From the NCBI GenBank assembly GCA_024402535.1, contig JAKSTN010000006.1, positions 19,227 through 83,226 on the forward strand: a stretch of 64,000 bases of DNA. Reading direction: 5' to 3'. The stretch comes from Treponema sp. (GTDB lineage: Bacteria > Spirochaetota > Spirochaetia > Treponematales > Treponemataceae). The notes under the pieces were generated by a model. The model did not search any database. It saw only the letters and a list, made by a program, of their open reading frames with translations, and was not told the DNA's origin. The stretch's first letter is position 1. The number at the start of each line of letters is the position of its first letter. Of the stretch, positions 9,014 to 17,785 are shown piece by piece. The translations under genes were made by a program, and so were the position numbers.

Positions 9014-9760
9014 TCACTTAAACACTTTCTGGAAAATCTTCAAAGCGGCGTCCAAGCTTTCTTGTGAAGCGTGATCTATCAACACAGGATTACGGCGGAT
9101 GTAGCTGAAGCTTGCCAAAGTCTGAATAGAAATATAGCCTTTTGTGGTTTCACCTTTTATAAAGAGGCTTCCTTCTTTTTCTTCTTCTAGAACGGTTCCT
9201 ATAAAACAGTCATTCGCAACATTGTCTTTGTTGGTAGAAAGCACCAGGATGTTTTTTCTGCTTAAAGAAACAATATCTCCCCGCTCAGGGTAAAAAAGGA
9301 ATTCAACAGGATTTTCTGCTTCAATAAAGAATTCTTCTGGATTTACTTCTGATGCCAGTTTTCGAATCTGGAATAAGGTCAGGTTTGCACGTCTGTGCAG
9401 GAATACGTTTTTTGCCCTTACTTCTGTCATGTCCAGTTTTTTTGCAATGTCTTTATAATCCAGTTTGTGTTTTTTCAGAAAAACTGAAAAGGCTTTTGGA
9501 TCTAATGCCGGCAGAGTTTTGTGTTCATAAGGGATTTCTTCATCAGTAAAATAAACCCATTCTGCAGGTGAAAAATATGGCAGCATTTTGCAGATAAGGG
9601 CATATGGAGGCAATTCATCTCCAGTTGCCACATAATAGACTGTTGTTCTTGGCAGGTTACGTTCCTTGCACCAGCTCATAAGTTCTCTTTTTTCAATTAA
9701 TTCCTGAAGAGCTTTTTGTACGTAAGTTATTCGTGGTTCTGAAGTTTTTGTTTTTTCCAT
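9014..9760 (-). CDS. HTH protein with a C-terminal PemK/MazF-like domain
   Basis: The 248-residue product has an N-terminal helix-turn-helix-like segment (about residues 13-60), a second HTH at about 90-140 (KDIAKKLDMTEVRAKNVF and following), and a C-terminal beta-rich domain at about 158-225. The latter resembles the PemK/MazF fold: GDIV near 161, then ILVLST(N), then KGYI and a closing SFSYIRR. In MazF-type endoribonucleases the GDIV strand and the late Arg/Thr residues form the active site, but I cannot confirm catalytic residues. It may be a self-contained regulator-toxin or a non-enzymatic SH3-like regulator. It forms an operon with the upstream minus-strand gene ending at 9775, 14 bases away. 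Confidence 0.5.
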   Translation of the reverse strand: MEKTKTSEPRITYVQKALQELIEKRELMSWCKERNLPRTTVYYVATGDELPPYALICKMLPYFSPAEWVYFTDEEIPYEHKTLPALDPKAFSVFLKKHKLDYKDIAKKLDMTEVRAKNVFLHRRANLTLFQIRKLASEVNPEEFFIEAENPVEFLFYPERGDIVSLSRKNILVLSTNKDNVANDCFIGTVLEEEKEGSLFIKGETTKGYISIQTLASFSYIRRNPVLIDHASQESLDAALKIFQKVFK

Positions 9761-9774
9761 TTTTGTTCCTTATA

Positions 9775-10293
9775 TTATGCTGATTTTTCGGCGTTCTTTT
9801 TTTCTTCTTCCAATTCCTGTTTACTATAGAAAAATTCTTTTCCATTATTTTTACTTAATTGAAGAATATTTTCTATATAAACCTTTCTGGTTCTGTGGGA
9901 ATCAATAAGAACTCCCATCTTATACCAGAAAGTCAGTGGCAGCTGAAAGACTTCATTATTATAATTGCTGGTAAGATATTTGATTATCTTTTCCAGAATC
10001 AAAGCTCTTTTTCCTCGTACAGAAAAAAGAACACAAAGTTTTTCATCAACGCCTGGAAGAAATACCGGTTCCCCGTCCCTTTCATTCTGCCATCCAGTTA
10101 CTGCATAGGCTTTTTTGAATTTACCAAAGTTGTAGAACAAAAGAACAGTTGTTTCGCCATAGAATCGGAATAGTAACTCTGATTCGTCTTCTGAAAGTTT
10201 GGGAATGTCTATGTTAAAGCCTTTGGCAAACAGAGTGTAAGATATTTCATTTGTTTGCGGCACATGTACGGTAATATTGTATCTCACTCTCAA
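9775..10293 (-). CDS. Hypothetical protein paired with the HTH-PemK-like gene
   Basis: The 172-residue product is not recognised. It starts with a beta-rich section (RVRYNITVHVPQ), has a central FSVRGKRALILEKIIKYL helix and a strongly charged Lys/Glu C-terminus (about 155-172), and no signal peptide. It is the first gene of a two-gene minus-strand operon with the HTH-PemK-like gene. A partner or antitoxin role is possible only by position. Confidence 0.6.
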   Translation of the reverse strand: MRVRYNITVHVPQTNEISYTLFAKGFNIDIPKLSEDESELLFRFYGETTVLLFYNFGKFKKAYAVTGWQNERDGEPVFLPGVDEKLCVLFSVRGKRALILEKIIKYLTSNYNNEVFQLPLTFWYKMGVLIDSHRTRKVYIENILQLSKNNGKEFFYSKQELEEEKKNAEKSA

Positions 10294-10458
10294 AGTTATA
10301 CACTTTATTTTTCAAAATGTACATATATGAATATTGATTAATTTTTTATCCTGTATTATATTCTTAATTGTACACTATAATTTTTATAATGTATTTTTAT
10401 GAATATTTGTCTCCCAGCAAATACAACTTAGTTCAACACCAAAAAGGAGATTTTATTT
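10294..10458. promoter_or_regulatory. AT-rich divergent promoter region
   Basis: A 165-base, very AT-rich gap between divergent genes. Several TATAAT-like hexamers (for example 10385-10390) and repeated TATGAATAT (about 10326 and 10398) and TGTACA-type words are present. It must carry the promoters of both transcripts; exact -35/-10 pairs are not clear. The + strand gene has a strong ribosome site (aaaggag). Confidence 0.5.
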
Positions 10459-11220
10459 ATGGAACAGAAAAATCCATTTGAAAATCCAGTTTCCAAAGAA
10501 GAGTTTAATGGATTCTGGATTCCCCGTCACAACGCAAAAGTGATGAAGCAGGGGCTTGAATCAAACAATGCCCCATTCCTTCCAGACGCTTCTGGAAAAA
10601 TCTACACCGATCCTATTTATAATGTGGCTACTGGTTACTGTCTTCCTGCAGGTCGTCTTATTCCCGTTCAGTTCGCAAAGATGGAAAAAGGATACATTTC
10701 AAATGTAGTAGCAACTCGTACTGCTATCGGTGCTATGGGAAATGCCCTTAAAGAAAATGAAAAAGGCGTATTTTACAATTTCAAAGATGAAACGGGAGAT
10801 ATTCATACCGCTTCTCTTTTCTTCCCTGAACAGACTCAGAATCCTGATGATTTTATTAAACGTGCACAGGAAGTCGTTAAAGGAACTTTGCTGCTGCCCG
10901 AAGTCTCAATGGTAATCAGCAATAGTGATCCTAAGGAATATCTTGCTACCTACATTGCTGCTTGCCGTACCGAAATGAAGCTGTCTGTAGACCCAAAAAT
11001 TGCAGAAGAGTTCAAAACTAAAATCATGCCGATTCTCGAAAATGATCTTCAGGAACCTTCAAAACGTGATAAAAATCTTCCTTCCCTTTCAAATATCCTT
11101 TTTGAAGCAGAAAAAAGAGGAACTGAAATCGTAAAGTCTTTCACTCCGGAAAATGCTGACAAAATTGCTCCGGAACAGGAACAGAAGAAAAGCATCTATA
11201 ACATGGATATGTGTTTCTAA
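10459..11220 (+). CDS. Hypothetical transfer-region protein
   Basis: The 253-residue soluble protein is not assigned to a family. It has no signal peptide or membrane segment. The middle (about 55-85) is rich in beta-strand residues with GYCLPAGRLIPVQF, and the C-terminal third is helical and charged. The start is set by AAAAGGAG 10 bases upstream. A strong terminator follows at 11226. It lies before the polyvalent ComM-RadC fusion gene and may be an early-expressed, abundantly made accessory factor; this is inferred only from position and the strong translation and termination signals. Confidence 0.7.
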   Translation: MEQKNPFENPVSKEEFNGFWIPRHNAKVMKQGLESNNAPFLPDASGKIYTDPIYNVATGYCLPAGRLIPVQFAKMEKGYISNVVATRTAIGAMGNALKENEKGVFYNFKDETGDIHTASLFFPEQTQNPDDFIKRAQEVVKGTLLLPEVSMVISNSDPKEYLATYIAACRTEMKLSVDPKIAEEFKTKIMPILENDLQEPSKRDKNLPSLSNILFEAEKRGTEIVKSFTPENADKIAPEQEQKKSIYNMDMCF

Positions 11221-11225
11221 ATTCA

Positions 11226-11252
11226 GCCGGCAGGTAACTGCCGGCGTTTTTT
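11226..11252 (+). terminator. Rho-independent terminator
   Basis: An 8-bp GC-rich perfect stem (GCCGGCAG, loop GTAA, CTGCCGGC) is followed by GTTTTTT. It lies 6 bases after the stop of the preceding gene. Confidence 0.92.
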
Positions 11253-11285
11253 ACTTTCCACTTACATCATAGGAGTACTTAATTT

Positions 11286-14200
11286 ATGGAAAAAAATAAC
11301 ACAGAAGATCAGAATGAACTTAAAGCGAAATATGAAGAAGAAAAAATTCCTTATGTAATTCTTTATTATTCAGAAAGCTCTAAGTTTCCTTCAGAAAACA
11401 AAATCTACACATTAAAAGAATTTAACGAACTGCTCACACAAGCTGATTCGGAATTCCATAATCGTAAAAAATATGCAGAAAAAAAATATGGTTCTGCAGA
11501 TAAATATTGGGAGCTGGAAGATGAAGATAAACTTCCAGAAGAAGATAAAGGCATTCAGTTTGGATACGACAAAACCAGTTTCAAGCTTTGTAATATTCCG
11601 AATCCAAAGAATCCCGGAGATACTTTTTCTTATGAACCAACTCGTTATGACATTGGGGATGGGAATGGTTCAGTTTTCGATTTTGTCAGAGCAACCTGTT
11701 CTCATGACGATTTTATTGAAGCCTTGAATGCACTGGAAACTCAGCTTTATTTTCCTGGGGTTACCGAATTTCAGAGAAAGTATGTTGAAAAAGTTATCAG
11801 TGAAGAAACCTCAATCCTTAAATCAGCTTTGAAAGAAAATATGAAAGGGTTGGATAAAGCTCAGGCGGAATATAAGGAACTTCATAAAAAATGGCTTATT
11901 GAATCTACTGATGCAGATCGTGTGGATGAACAGTTGAAATCGTCTCTTCAGGATATTAAAAGCACTTATGACAGTTCAATGAATAATGTATTTGCAAAAG
12001 TTCTTGAAGAATATCCCTTTGCTGCTGACGATCCCGCCGGAAATGAGTTCCTTTCTTTTACAGCTAATGAAGTCAAAAAAATGATTGTATCGGAGTTGTA
12101 TCTTCCAGGCAGAGAGGCTCAGAAGGCAATGAATGCCGATAATTACAAAGTTTATAATTCTGTAGACTGGTCAAAACTTCGTCGTATTTGGGAAATGTTT
12201 CCTGCAAATGTGAATATGACCAAATATATAGAAGAAAAACTTGCATTGAAATATGCAGAAGAAAAAATTCCAAAGGTAAAAAAATATCCAGAATTGGAAG
12301 CCTCAGAAAAAAGTTCTGGGGAATTAACTCAGGAAGACCTGGAAATCTGTAAAAAAGTGATTCCTCCAGTTCAGCTGGAATTCACTATGGATCTTATTAA
12401 GGGCGAAGACGGTCAGTTTTTCAGAAATAAATTAAAGGAAATTGCTGACACGTATCGCAGGATTAATGTTGATGAAGAACTTATTAATGACGATGGAACT
12501 CATACATTGGGCTTTCGTTATTTTTTGGGAAACACAGAAATCTTCCTTTCTGAAATTGATTCTTATGGAATTGGGTTTGGATATAACATTCTGAATGGTG
12601 ATTTCCAGATGTCCGAATGGGGATCTACTTCTCTTGATGAGATTTTGAGTATCCCTTATATGGAAATGGATTATCATGTTCCAGAAAATATCACAATCGA
12701 AGCTATGCTCTACAAAGAGCATCCGGAAGAATTTCCTGAATATGGTCCAGCCGAAATTATTCAGACGGAGCTGGATCTTGAAATTCCTCAGCCAGAAGAA
12801 CCGGTTAAACCTCTGGAAATTTATTCTTTCTCTCCATTTGGTTACGAAGGAACAATCGTTCATGTTGAAACTGACCTTAGGAAAGGAATTCCTGCTTATG
12901 ATATTGTTGGACTTGCTGACAGTGCAGTAAAAGAAACTAGAGAAAGAATCCACTGCGCTTTTGTAAACAGCGGGCTGAATCTTCCATCAGAAAGAATTCT
13001 TCAGTCTCTTTCCCCTGCAGATTTAAGAAAGGATACTCCTATGGATTTATCTATGGCCGTAGGTATCTTAAGCCATACAAAACAGTATCCGGTAGATGAA
13101 CCGATTCTGGTACTTGGGGAACTGGACCTTTCAGGAAATATCAGACCTGTTCGTGGTGCTGCGGCCGCAGTGAATACTGCAAAAGCTGCCGGTATCAGGC
13201 ATATTGTATGTGATCCTGCCACAGCCGAACTTTTGAAAAGTATTGATGACATCAAGATTCTGGAATGTTCAAATCTTAAAGAAGTTGATGAAAAACTGAT
13301 GGTAGCAGAAAATTTCAGAAAGACCGAACCAAAACTTTATAAAGCAGAAACCATTCAGTTTAATGAAGACTGGCTGGAAGACTATAAAGACATTCTTGAA
13401 CGTCTGCCTATGGAAGGCCATTTTGAAACAATTCGTGCTATTGAGGTTGCAGTTGCAGGGAAACATAATCTTCTTGCTGCAGGAGCTCCAGGTTGTGGAA
13501 AGACACTTCTTATTCAGTCTTTGGTACCGGCTTTAACTCCAAATCTTACTGAAGAAGAAGCAGTTCAGCCTCGTCGTATTGCAAGTCTTGCAGGTCTGGA
13601 CAGTCCAGGGCGGGACAGTTTCATTCCCCCTTTCCGTATGCCACATCAGACTGCTACGGTGGAAGGTATTTGTGGTGGCGGTCCTAACTGCAGACCAGGC
13701 GAAGTCTCTCTGGCGCATAAAGGTGTTCTGTTCATGGACGAAGCTGCAGAATTCAGAAGTTCCGTAGTTCAGATGCTTCGGGTTCCGCTTGAAAGCCGTC
13801 ATATTACTTTATCTCGCGCTGGTCGTTCTACAACCTACCCTGCTGATTTTCAGCTGATTATGGCTATGAATCCATGTCCCTGCGGATGTTATGGGTCTCC
13901 CGATAAAATCTGTCTGGATAGTGAGCGGGCTATAAATCAGTACTGGAAAAAGATTTCAAATCCTCTTTTGGATCGCATTGAAATTAAGGCCTTTGTTGAA
14001 AAGGATGAAACCGATACCCGTAAACTTTCAATCGAAGAAATGAAAGCTCATATCGCTCAGGCCTTTGAAATTCAGAGAAAACGTGAAGTTTATAACAGTC
14101 ACCTTACTCCGGAAGAAATTCAGCAGTACTGTAAACTGGATAAAGACAGTCTGACTTATTTAAATAGAATAGAAGAAAAACTTTCTCCGCGGGGAAAAGA

Positions 14201-15569
14201 CAATCTTCTTAAACTCTCTTTGACTATTGCTAATCTGGATGGTCGTGAAGAAATCCGTCTTAATGACATTAAGGAAGCAAGGGAACTTTCTGCTCCAGTT
14301 TTTGAAAAGCCAAGACAGTTTATCTATCAGCCTGGGGAAAAACAGGAAGTTCAGCAGGAAGCTAATGATGTTCTTGAAACTGCAGTTCCATTTCCTGATG
14401 ACGTGAATATTTCCCGTAGTCAGATTACGGATGCAGAAGTAGAACGAAAAAGAATTATTGAACCTATACTGAACGGCGAACGTACTGGAATGTATAAGGC
14501 GTTCAAAGATTTTGAAGACAAGGGAGTGTTTGATATTCAGGGGACTCATATAAAACTTTCTAAAAACGGTGGACTTACAGAAACCGGCTGGAAACAGCTT
14601 CAGGCCGCAATGGAAATTTATCGTTCCAAGAAGTTTGAAACCTTCAGATATATTCTTATAGATCAAAAGACCGGGGAAATAGCAGACCAGCTTGCAATCA
14701 CAAGTCATATGCCGAATTTTTGTAATGTTTCAAAGCCAAATGATGAAACCTTAAAGCAGGTAATTTCCCGTGCAGAAGAAAAAGATTATCTGATTGCAGT
14801 CTGTCATAACCACCCAAGTGGGAATATCATGGAAAGTTCTTTTGATCGGGACCTTACCAATTCTTTGGACTGTTCATTGCGCCGTAATGATGGATTAAAT
14901 CGTTTTGCAGGTCACATTATTCTGGATCATGATTCCTTTAATCTTGCGGTTCCTAGTAAAACAAAACCCGGACACTGTCAGTGGAAAAAAATTGATCCAA
15001 TAAAAGTGCTCGAGGTTGACCGTTTTTCTACAATACCAAAGCCTGAATGGGCAGAAGCTTATGTTGGGGGAACTACGGCACTTAAGGAAATTGCGCAGAA
15101 AATAAATGATACAGAAAGCTGGAATGATGATTTTATTCCTGTTGTTTTTACAAATTCAGACAGGAATATTTCTGGAGTTCAGTATTATTCTAAGAATTTT
15201 TTTGAAAATAAATCAGAAATAATTCGAACTGAATTCCAGTCTGCCGCTATGGAAGCAGGAGCTATCAGCGCTTTTCCGGTTATCACAGATTTCTTGTGGA
15301 AAAAACTTGGTAATGAGGCTGAAACATTTGAAAAAGTAATGAAAAGCCATGTTTCGAATAATGTATTTACTGATGTTGCCATAAATCATACGACCATAAC
15401 AGAAAAGTATGATATTGAAGCCGGAAAAAGTTATTATAGTTTCTTTCATGATCAGTCTGATAAGAAAGTAGAAGTATTTTCAACTTGGGAACCAGAAGTA
15501 AATCCACGTCTCTTCCCGTCTGAACCTGCGGAATCAAAAGAAAAACGGGATATGGGAATAGGAAGGTAA
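11286..15569 (+). CDS. Polyvalent fusion: LPD-like N-terminus, ComM/YifB AAA+ and RadC/JAB domain
   Basis: A 1427-residue multidomain protein. Residues about 15-180 resemble domains of large polyvalent proteins carried by mobile elements (PYVILYYSES, then a KIYTLKEFNELL helix). A helical linker follows. From about 513 (YSFSPFGYEG) to 660 lies the ChlI/Lon-like N-domain of YifB/ComM. From about 690 to 950 is the Mg-chelatase-type AAA+ domain with Walker A GAPGCGKT (733-740) and Walker B VLFMDEA (814-820) and the CPCG motif. Residues about 1110-1240 form a RadC/JAB domain with HNHPSG (1174-1179) and a downstream S-x-x-D. ComM is a hexameric branch-migration helicase in natural transformation; RadC-like proteins of mobile elements are JAMM-fold. 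It probably handles incoming single-stranded DNA after conjugation, which is inference. The next gene starts two bases later. Confidence 0.85.
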   Translation: MEKNNTEDQNELKAKYEEEKIPYVILYYSESSKFPSENKIYTLKEFNELLTQADSEFHNRKKYAEKKYGSADKYWELEDEDKLPEEDKGIQFGYDKTSFKLCNIPNPKNPGDTFSYEPTRYDIGDGNGSVFDFVRATCSHDDFIEALNALETQLYFPGVTEFQRKYVEKVISEETSILKSALKENMKGLDKAQAEYKELHKKWLIESTDADRVDEQLKSSLQDIKSTYDSSMNNVFAKVLEEYPFAADDPAGNEFLSFTANEVKKMIVSELYLPGREAQKAMNADNYKVYNSVDWSKLRRIWEMFPANVNMTKYIEEKLALKYAEEKIPKVKKYPELEASEKSSGELTQEDLEICKKVIPPVQLEFTMDLIKGEDGQFFRNKLKEIADTYRRINVDEELINDDGTHTLGFRYFLGNTEIFLSEIDSYGIGFGYNILNGDFQMSEWGSTSLDEILSIPYMEMDYHVPENITIEAMLYKEHPEEFPEYGPAEIIQTELDLEIPQPEEPVKPLEIYSFSPFGYEGTIVHVETDLRKGIPAYDIVGLADSAVKETRERIHCAFVNSGLNLPSERILQSLSPADLRKDTPMDLSMAVGILSHTKQYPVDEPILVLGELDLSGNIRPVRGAAAAVNTAKAAGIRHIVCDPATAELLKSIDDIKILECSNLKEVDEKLMVAENFRKTEPKLYKAETIQFNEDWLEDYKDILERLPMEGHFETIRAIEVAVAGKHNLLAAGAPGCGKTLLIQSLVPALTPNLTEEEAVQPRRIASLAGLDSPGRDSFIPPFRMPHQTATVEGICGGGPNCRPGEVSLAHKGVLFMDEAAEFRSSVVQMLRVPLESRHITLSRAGRSTTYPADFQLIMAMNPCPCGCYGSPDKICLDSERAINQYWKKISNPLLDRIEIKAFVEKDETDTRKLSIEEMKAHIAQAFEIQRKREVYNSHLTPEEIQQYCKLDKDSLTYLNRIEEKLSPRGKDNLLKLSLTIANLDGREEIRLNDIKEARELSAPVFEKPRQFIYQPGEKQEVQQEANDVLETAVPFPDDVNISRSQITDAEVERKRIIEPILNGERTGMYKAFKDFEDKGVFDIQGTHIKLSKNGGLTETGWKQLQAAMEIYRSKKFETFRYILIDQKTGEIADQLAITSHMPNFCNVSKPNDETLKQVISRAEEKDYLIAVCHNHPSGNIMESSFDRDLTNSLDCSLRRNDGLNRFAGHIILDHDSFNLAVPSKTKPGHCQWKKIDPIKVLEVDRFSTIPKPEWAEAYVGGTTALKEIAQKINDTESWNDDFIPVVFTNSDRNISGVQYYSKNFFENKSEIIRTEFQSAAMEAGAISAFPVITDFLWKKLGNEAETFEKVMKSHVSNNVFTDVAINHTTITEKYDIEAGKSYYSFFHDQSDKKVEVFSTWEPEVNPRLFPSEPAESKEKRDMGIGR

Positions 15570-15571
15570 CA

Positions 15572-16414
15572 ATGGAAGAAATTATTCCTGAATTTGCATT
15601 GATTACTCAGCATGGCCTTAAAACTTTTAAGAATATGAAACTGCTGAAAAAAAATGATGAGGAAAATTCTTTTGTTGTGGGAAACGGCGAAATAACCGTT
15701 TCCCTTTCAGAAGAGACTTACAGAGAAGTTACCGCGCCTGAACGTTTTGAAAAAATATTCGATGAGTTTACCCCTGCTTATGAAAAACTTACTGAAACTC
15801 AGTATGAAGATTTTTTCCGGCAGAGAGAAAACACGGCATATAACTTCAGACATAATTTTGGAGTGTATTGCAGAAAAGAAGCTTCAAGTCCTGTGGATGC
15901 ACTTAAGATCGCAAAAGAACTGGTTTCAAGAATGTCTAAAGATGAAAAGCAGAAGACTCAAGGTTTACTTCAGAATCTGGCTCATAACGGTGAATCATTG
16001 AATCAGTTCCTTGTTCGTACTTATCTTGATTCGGTAAAGGAAGTTCCTTTGAATGAAGAACACATAAGAAATACTAAGGTCGAAAAATTTATTGCCCGTC
16101 CTTTTTTTGATACTCTTTCAGATAAAGGGCAGCTGGTAGATAATAATTCAAAACTCTGTATTGGAGATACCATAAAAGATCTGGTTTTCAATGTAGAAAA
16201 AGTTTTTGGCTCTGGCAAAGAAAGCCTTTCCGAAAATCTTACTGTTATTTCTTCTTCTAAAGAAGCTAACAAAATCGTTCTTATGGATAAGGACAAGTCT
16301 TATTACGAAGTTCCCCGGGATGTGTTTCTTGAGGGCTATAACCGGCAGCAGGAAAAACTTCATAAATTGGAATCCCGACAGCATAAATCTACCGGAATCG
16401 AAATGAGCTGGTAG
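15572..16414 (+). CDS. Hypothetical protein coupled to the ComM-RadC fusion gene
   Basis: The 280-residue product is unrecognised. It is soluble, Lys/Glu-rich and mostly helical in the middle (about 60-150), with a beta-rich C-terminal third. The ATG is two bases after the stop of the 1427-residue fusion gene and the AGGAAGG ribosome site lies inside the end of that gene, so the two proteins are made together and probably act in the same step. A 12-bp-stem terminator at 16426 ends this transcription unit and marks the border of the transfer-region backbone against the accessory island. Confidence 0.75.
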   Translation: MEEIIPEFALITQHGLKTFKNMKLLKKNDEENSFVVGNGEITVSLSEETYREVTAPERFEKIFDEFTPAYEKLTETQYEDFFRQRENTAYNFRHNFGVYCRKEASSPVDALKIAKELVSRMSKDEKQKTQGLLQNLAHNGESLNQFLVRTYLDSVKEVPLNEEHIRNTKVEKFIARPFFDTLSDKGQLVDNNSKLCIGDTIKDLVFNVEKVFGSGKESLSENLTVISSSKEANKIVLMDKDKSYYEVPRDVFLEGYNRQQEKLHKLESRQHKSTGIEMSW

Positions 16415-16425
16415 CGGTAAACTGA

Positions 16426-16453
16426 TACCACCTGGGCGTTTGCCCAGGTGGTA
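16426..16453 (+). terminator. Strong hairpin terminator at the island border
   Basis: A perfect 12-bp stem, TACCACCTGGGC / GCCCAGGTGGTA, with a GTTT loop. It is followed by CTGCTTTATA, a weak T tract. It lies 11 bases after the stop of the preceding gene. Confidence 0.85.
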
Positions 16454-16640
16454 CTGCTTTATAATCACGCTAGATATATTATTAATGTTAAAAAGAATGA
16501 CCCCGCCACCACGAACTTAATCGCTATGCAGCAGGGGCAAAGAAAAATTAGCGTATCTCTTAATAATGTCAATTCCCATGTTTTACGACTTGGAGAGAGT
16601 TCATATAGTCACGTGGAGAGATGGGGTTTGAGGAGAAATG

Positions 16641-16712
16641 TAAAAAAAAAAAGCACCGCAAAATACGGTGCCCAGGCTACCCAGGAGACTTTTCTGCCTC
16701 CCCGGTAATTTA
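16641..16712 (-). ncRNA. Candidate structured minus-strand RNA with terminator
   Basis: Read on the minus strand, two nested stems (CCGGGGAGG... and a GGAG/CTCC pair) precede a terminator-like hairpin, GCACCG / CGGTGC (16666-16671 with 16653-16658), followed by eleven T residues. No protein-coding frame explains it. The layout resembles antisense RNAs of type I toxin-antitoxin loci, but the toxin gene is not evident; it may be a remnant. Confidence 0.4.
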
Positions 16713-16783
16713 AATATAAAACAATTACATCTTTTTGTCAAAATCTATTAAATTGACCTTATATATTTTATCTTTTTTTCTTA

Positions 16784-16818
16784 GGATAATGATCTTCCAG
16801 TTTTGGAGGGTTATTTTA
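16784..16818 (+). repeat. Start-codon repeat, copy 1 (short frame MIFQFWRVI)
   Basis: First of three related ~35-bp sequences (others at 18114-18149 and 18385-18419). Each spans an ATG and begins a frame reading M-x-F-Q-F-x-R. Here the frame runs from ATG 16789 to 16920 (43 residues, charged, no recognised domain). Confidence 0.7.
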
Positions 16819-16912
16819 CATAAACGTGAACTTGTAGCGGAAGCTTTCTTTGAATACTTTTCTCCTAAAGAACCGAGACTGATTGCTCGATCCCCTGAAC
16901 TTTTTTTTAAGA

Positions 16913-17034
16913 AAATGTAAAACTGAGGAAAACGTCACATTATTCGACCGAGACGCTTTTACTAAGAACGGAGCCCTTGTATCTATAACCTCATTAATCA
17001 TAATTGTAATAGAAAAAATAGCTTTAGAAAATAA
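16913..17034. repeat. 122-bp long repeat, copy 1
   Basis: Nearly identical to 23528-23649: apart from one base the first 98 bases match, and the last part is diverged. In both copies one frame reads KTEENVTLFDRDAFTK then NGALVSITSLIIIVI, ending near LENN, so the unit may encode a short membrane peptide segment. Identity at silent positions implies recent duplication or conversion. Confidence 0.9.
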
Positions 17035-17069
17035 TAACTTTTCTAAGTTATTAAAATCAAATCTATCTT

Positions 17070-17117
17070 TTATTTTTTGGTTTTTATCAGATTTTTTAGT
17101 ATATTTCTAATAGTCAT
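17070..17117 (-). CDS. Possible 15-residue amphipathic peptide
   Basis: On the minus strand a strong ribosome site (GGAGGG, five bases before the ATG) precedes MTIRNILKNLIKTKK. A hairpin of 8 bp (17033-17040 with 17045-17052) lies downstream on the same strand. The peptide is basic and amphipathic, like many type I toxins, but it is very short and could be chance. Confidence 0.25.
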   Translation of the reverse strand: MTIRNILKNLIKTKK

Positions 17118-17209
17118 TTTTTCCCTCCGGTGAAAAGAAATGAAAGAAAAAAAATCCGGAAAATTAAAAACAGAAAAGTTTGTTCGCCAAACTTTTTAAG
17201 GACAAAATC

Positions 17210-17785
17210 ATGGATATATACGCAGTTATTCACAACCTTAGGGGTGACCATCTGGAGCACTTCACAGAAGAAAAATGGAATGTAATGAAATCTAAAATTG
17301 CACCCCATAAAATCATTTATGTGACTCCTGACTTATTGGATGAGAAACTTCTCTCTTTCAAATTTGAAGAAATAATTTGGGACAGAATTTTTAATCCTTT
17401 TACCAATTCTTACGCTAAAATTATCGTTCCTTTTATGCCTACTGGATATTATGAAATGACAATTTACGCAAGAGAAAAGATTGCAAGTAAAATTGCTTTG
17501 TATAACGAAAAGCAGGCAGATGACGCAAAATACAGAAAAAAATCTCTTGAAGAACTTGAACAGGAAGAAAAGGAATATAACGAAAAGCTTCTCATTCATA
17601 TCGCAGAAACTCAGAAAATTGATAAGGATTACGAAGACCTTACAACAGATGAAGAAGTGATAAAACGGTGGATGGACAACGGAATGGCTTCACCGCCGCA
17701 TAAAGTTATTGCCATCAAAAACCGTACGGAATTTTCCTGGAAACAGTTCAAAGAATTCTGTACTGCAATTTATGGTAAGAAATAA
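17210..17785 (+). CDS. Hypothetical protein, cassette-like gene
   Basis: The 191-residue product (MDIYAVIHNLRGDHLEHF...) is not recognised. The ATG at 17210 is chosen because AAGGAC lies 6 bases upstream; an earlier TTG at 17180 lies inside a hairpin. Residues about 100-145 form a Lys/Glu-rich coiled-coil-like helix. The gene is flanked by two similar ~26-bp sequences, 17174-17199 (AAAAGTTTGTTCGCCAAACT) and 17785-17810 (AAAAAGTTAGTTCAGCAAAG), with about 22 of 26 bases shared, as if it were a discrete inserted unit. Confidence 0.65.
   Translation: MDIYAVIHNLRGDHLEHFTEEKWNVMKSKIAPHKIIYVTPDLLDEKLLSFKFEEIIWDRIFNPFTNSYAKIIVPFMPTGYYEMTIYAREKIASKIALYNEKQADDAKYRKKSLEELEQEEKEYNEKLLIHIAETQKIDKDYEDLTTDEEVIKRWMDNGMASPPHKVIAIKNRTEFSWKQFKEFCTAIYGKK

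Noticed and set aside
10347..10354. TATCCTGT, matching the P-type nic consensus YATCCTGY, in the AT-rich gap between divergent genes
   Set aside because: An 8-base partly degenerate word is expected several times by chance in 64 kb on both strands. No relaxase gene or adjacent oriT-type inverted repeat supports it.
14160..14708. 182-codon minus-strand frame inside the ComM-RadC gene
   Set aside because: It is rich in Phe, Asn and Ser, the mirror of Glu/Lys-rich coding sequence, and has no signals of its own.
16653..16671. GCACCG/CGGTGC hairpin with T-run resembling the end of a Cas9 tracrRNA
   Set aside because: There is no cas gene, no repeat-spacer array and no anti-repeat; the likeness is limited to the terminator stem.
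16448..16708. 86-codon open frame after the terminator at 16426
   Set aside because: It begins inside the terminator hairpin, lacks a ribosome site and runs through the candidate RNA terminator; its composition is not protein-like.
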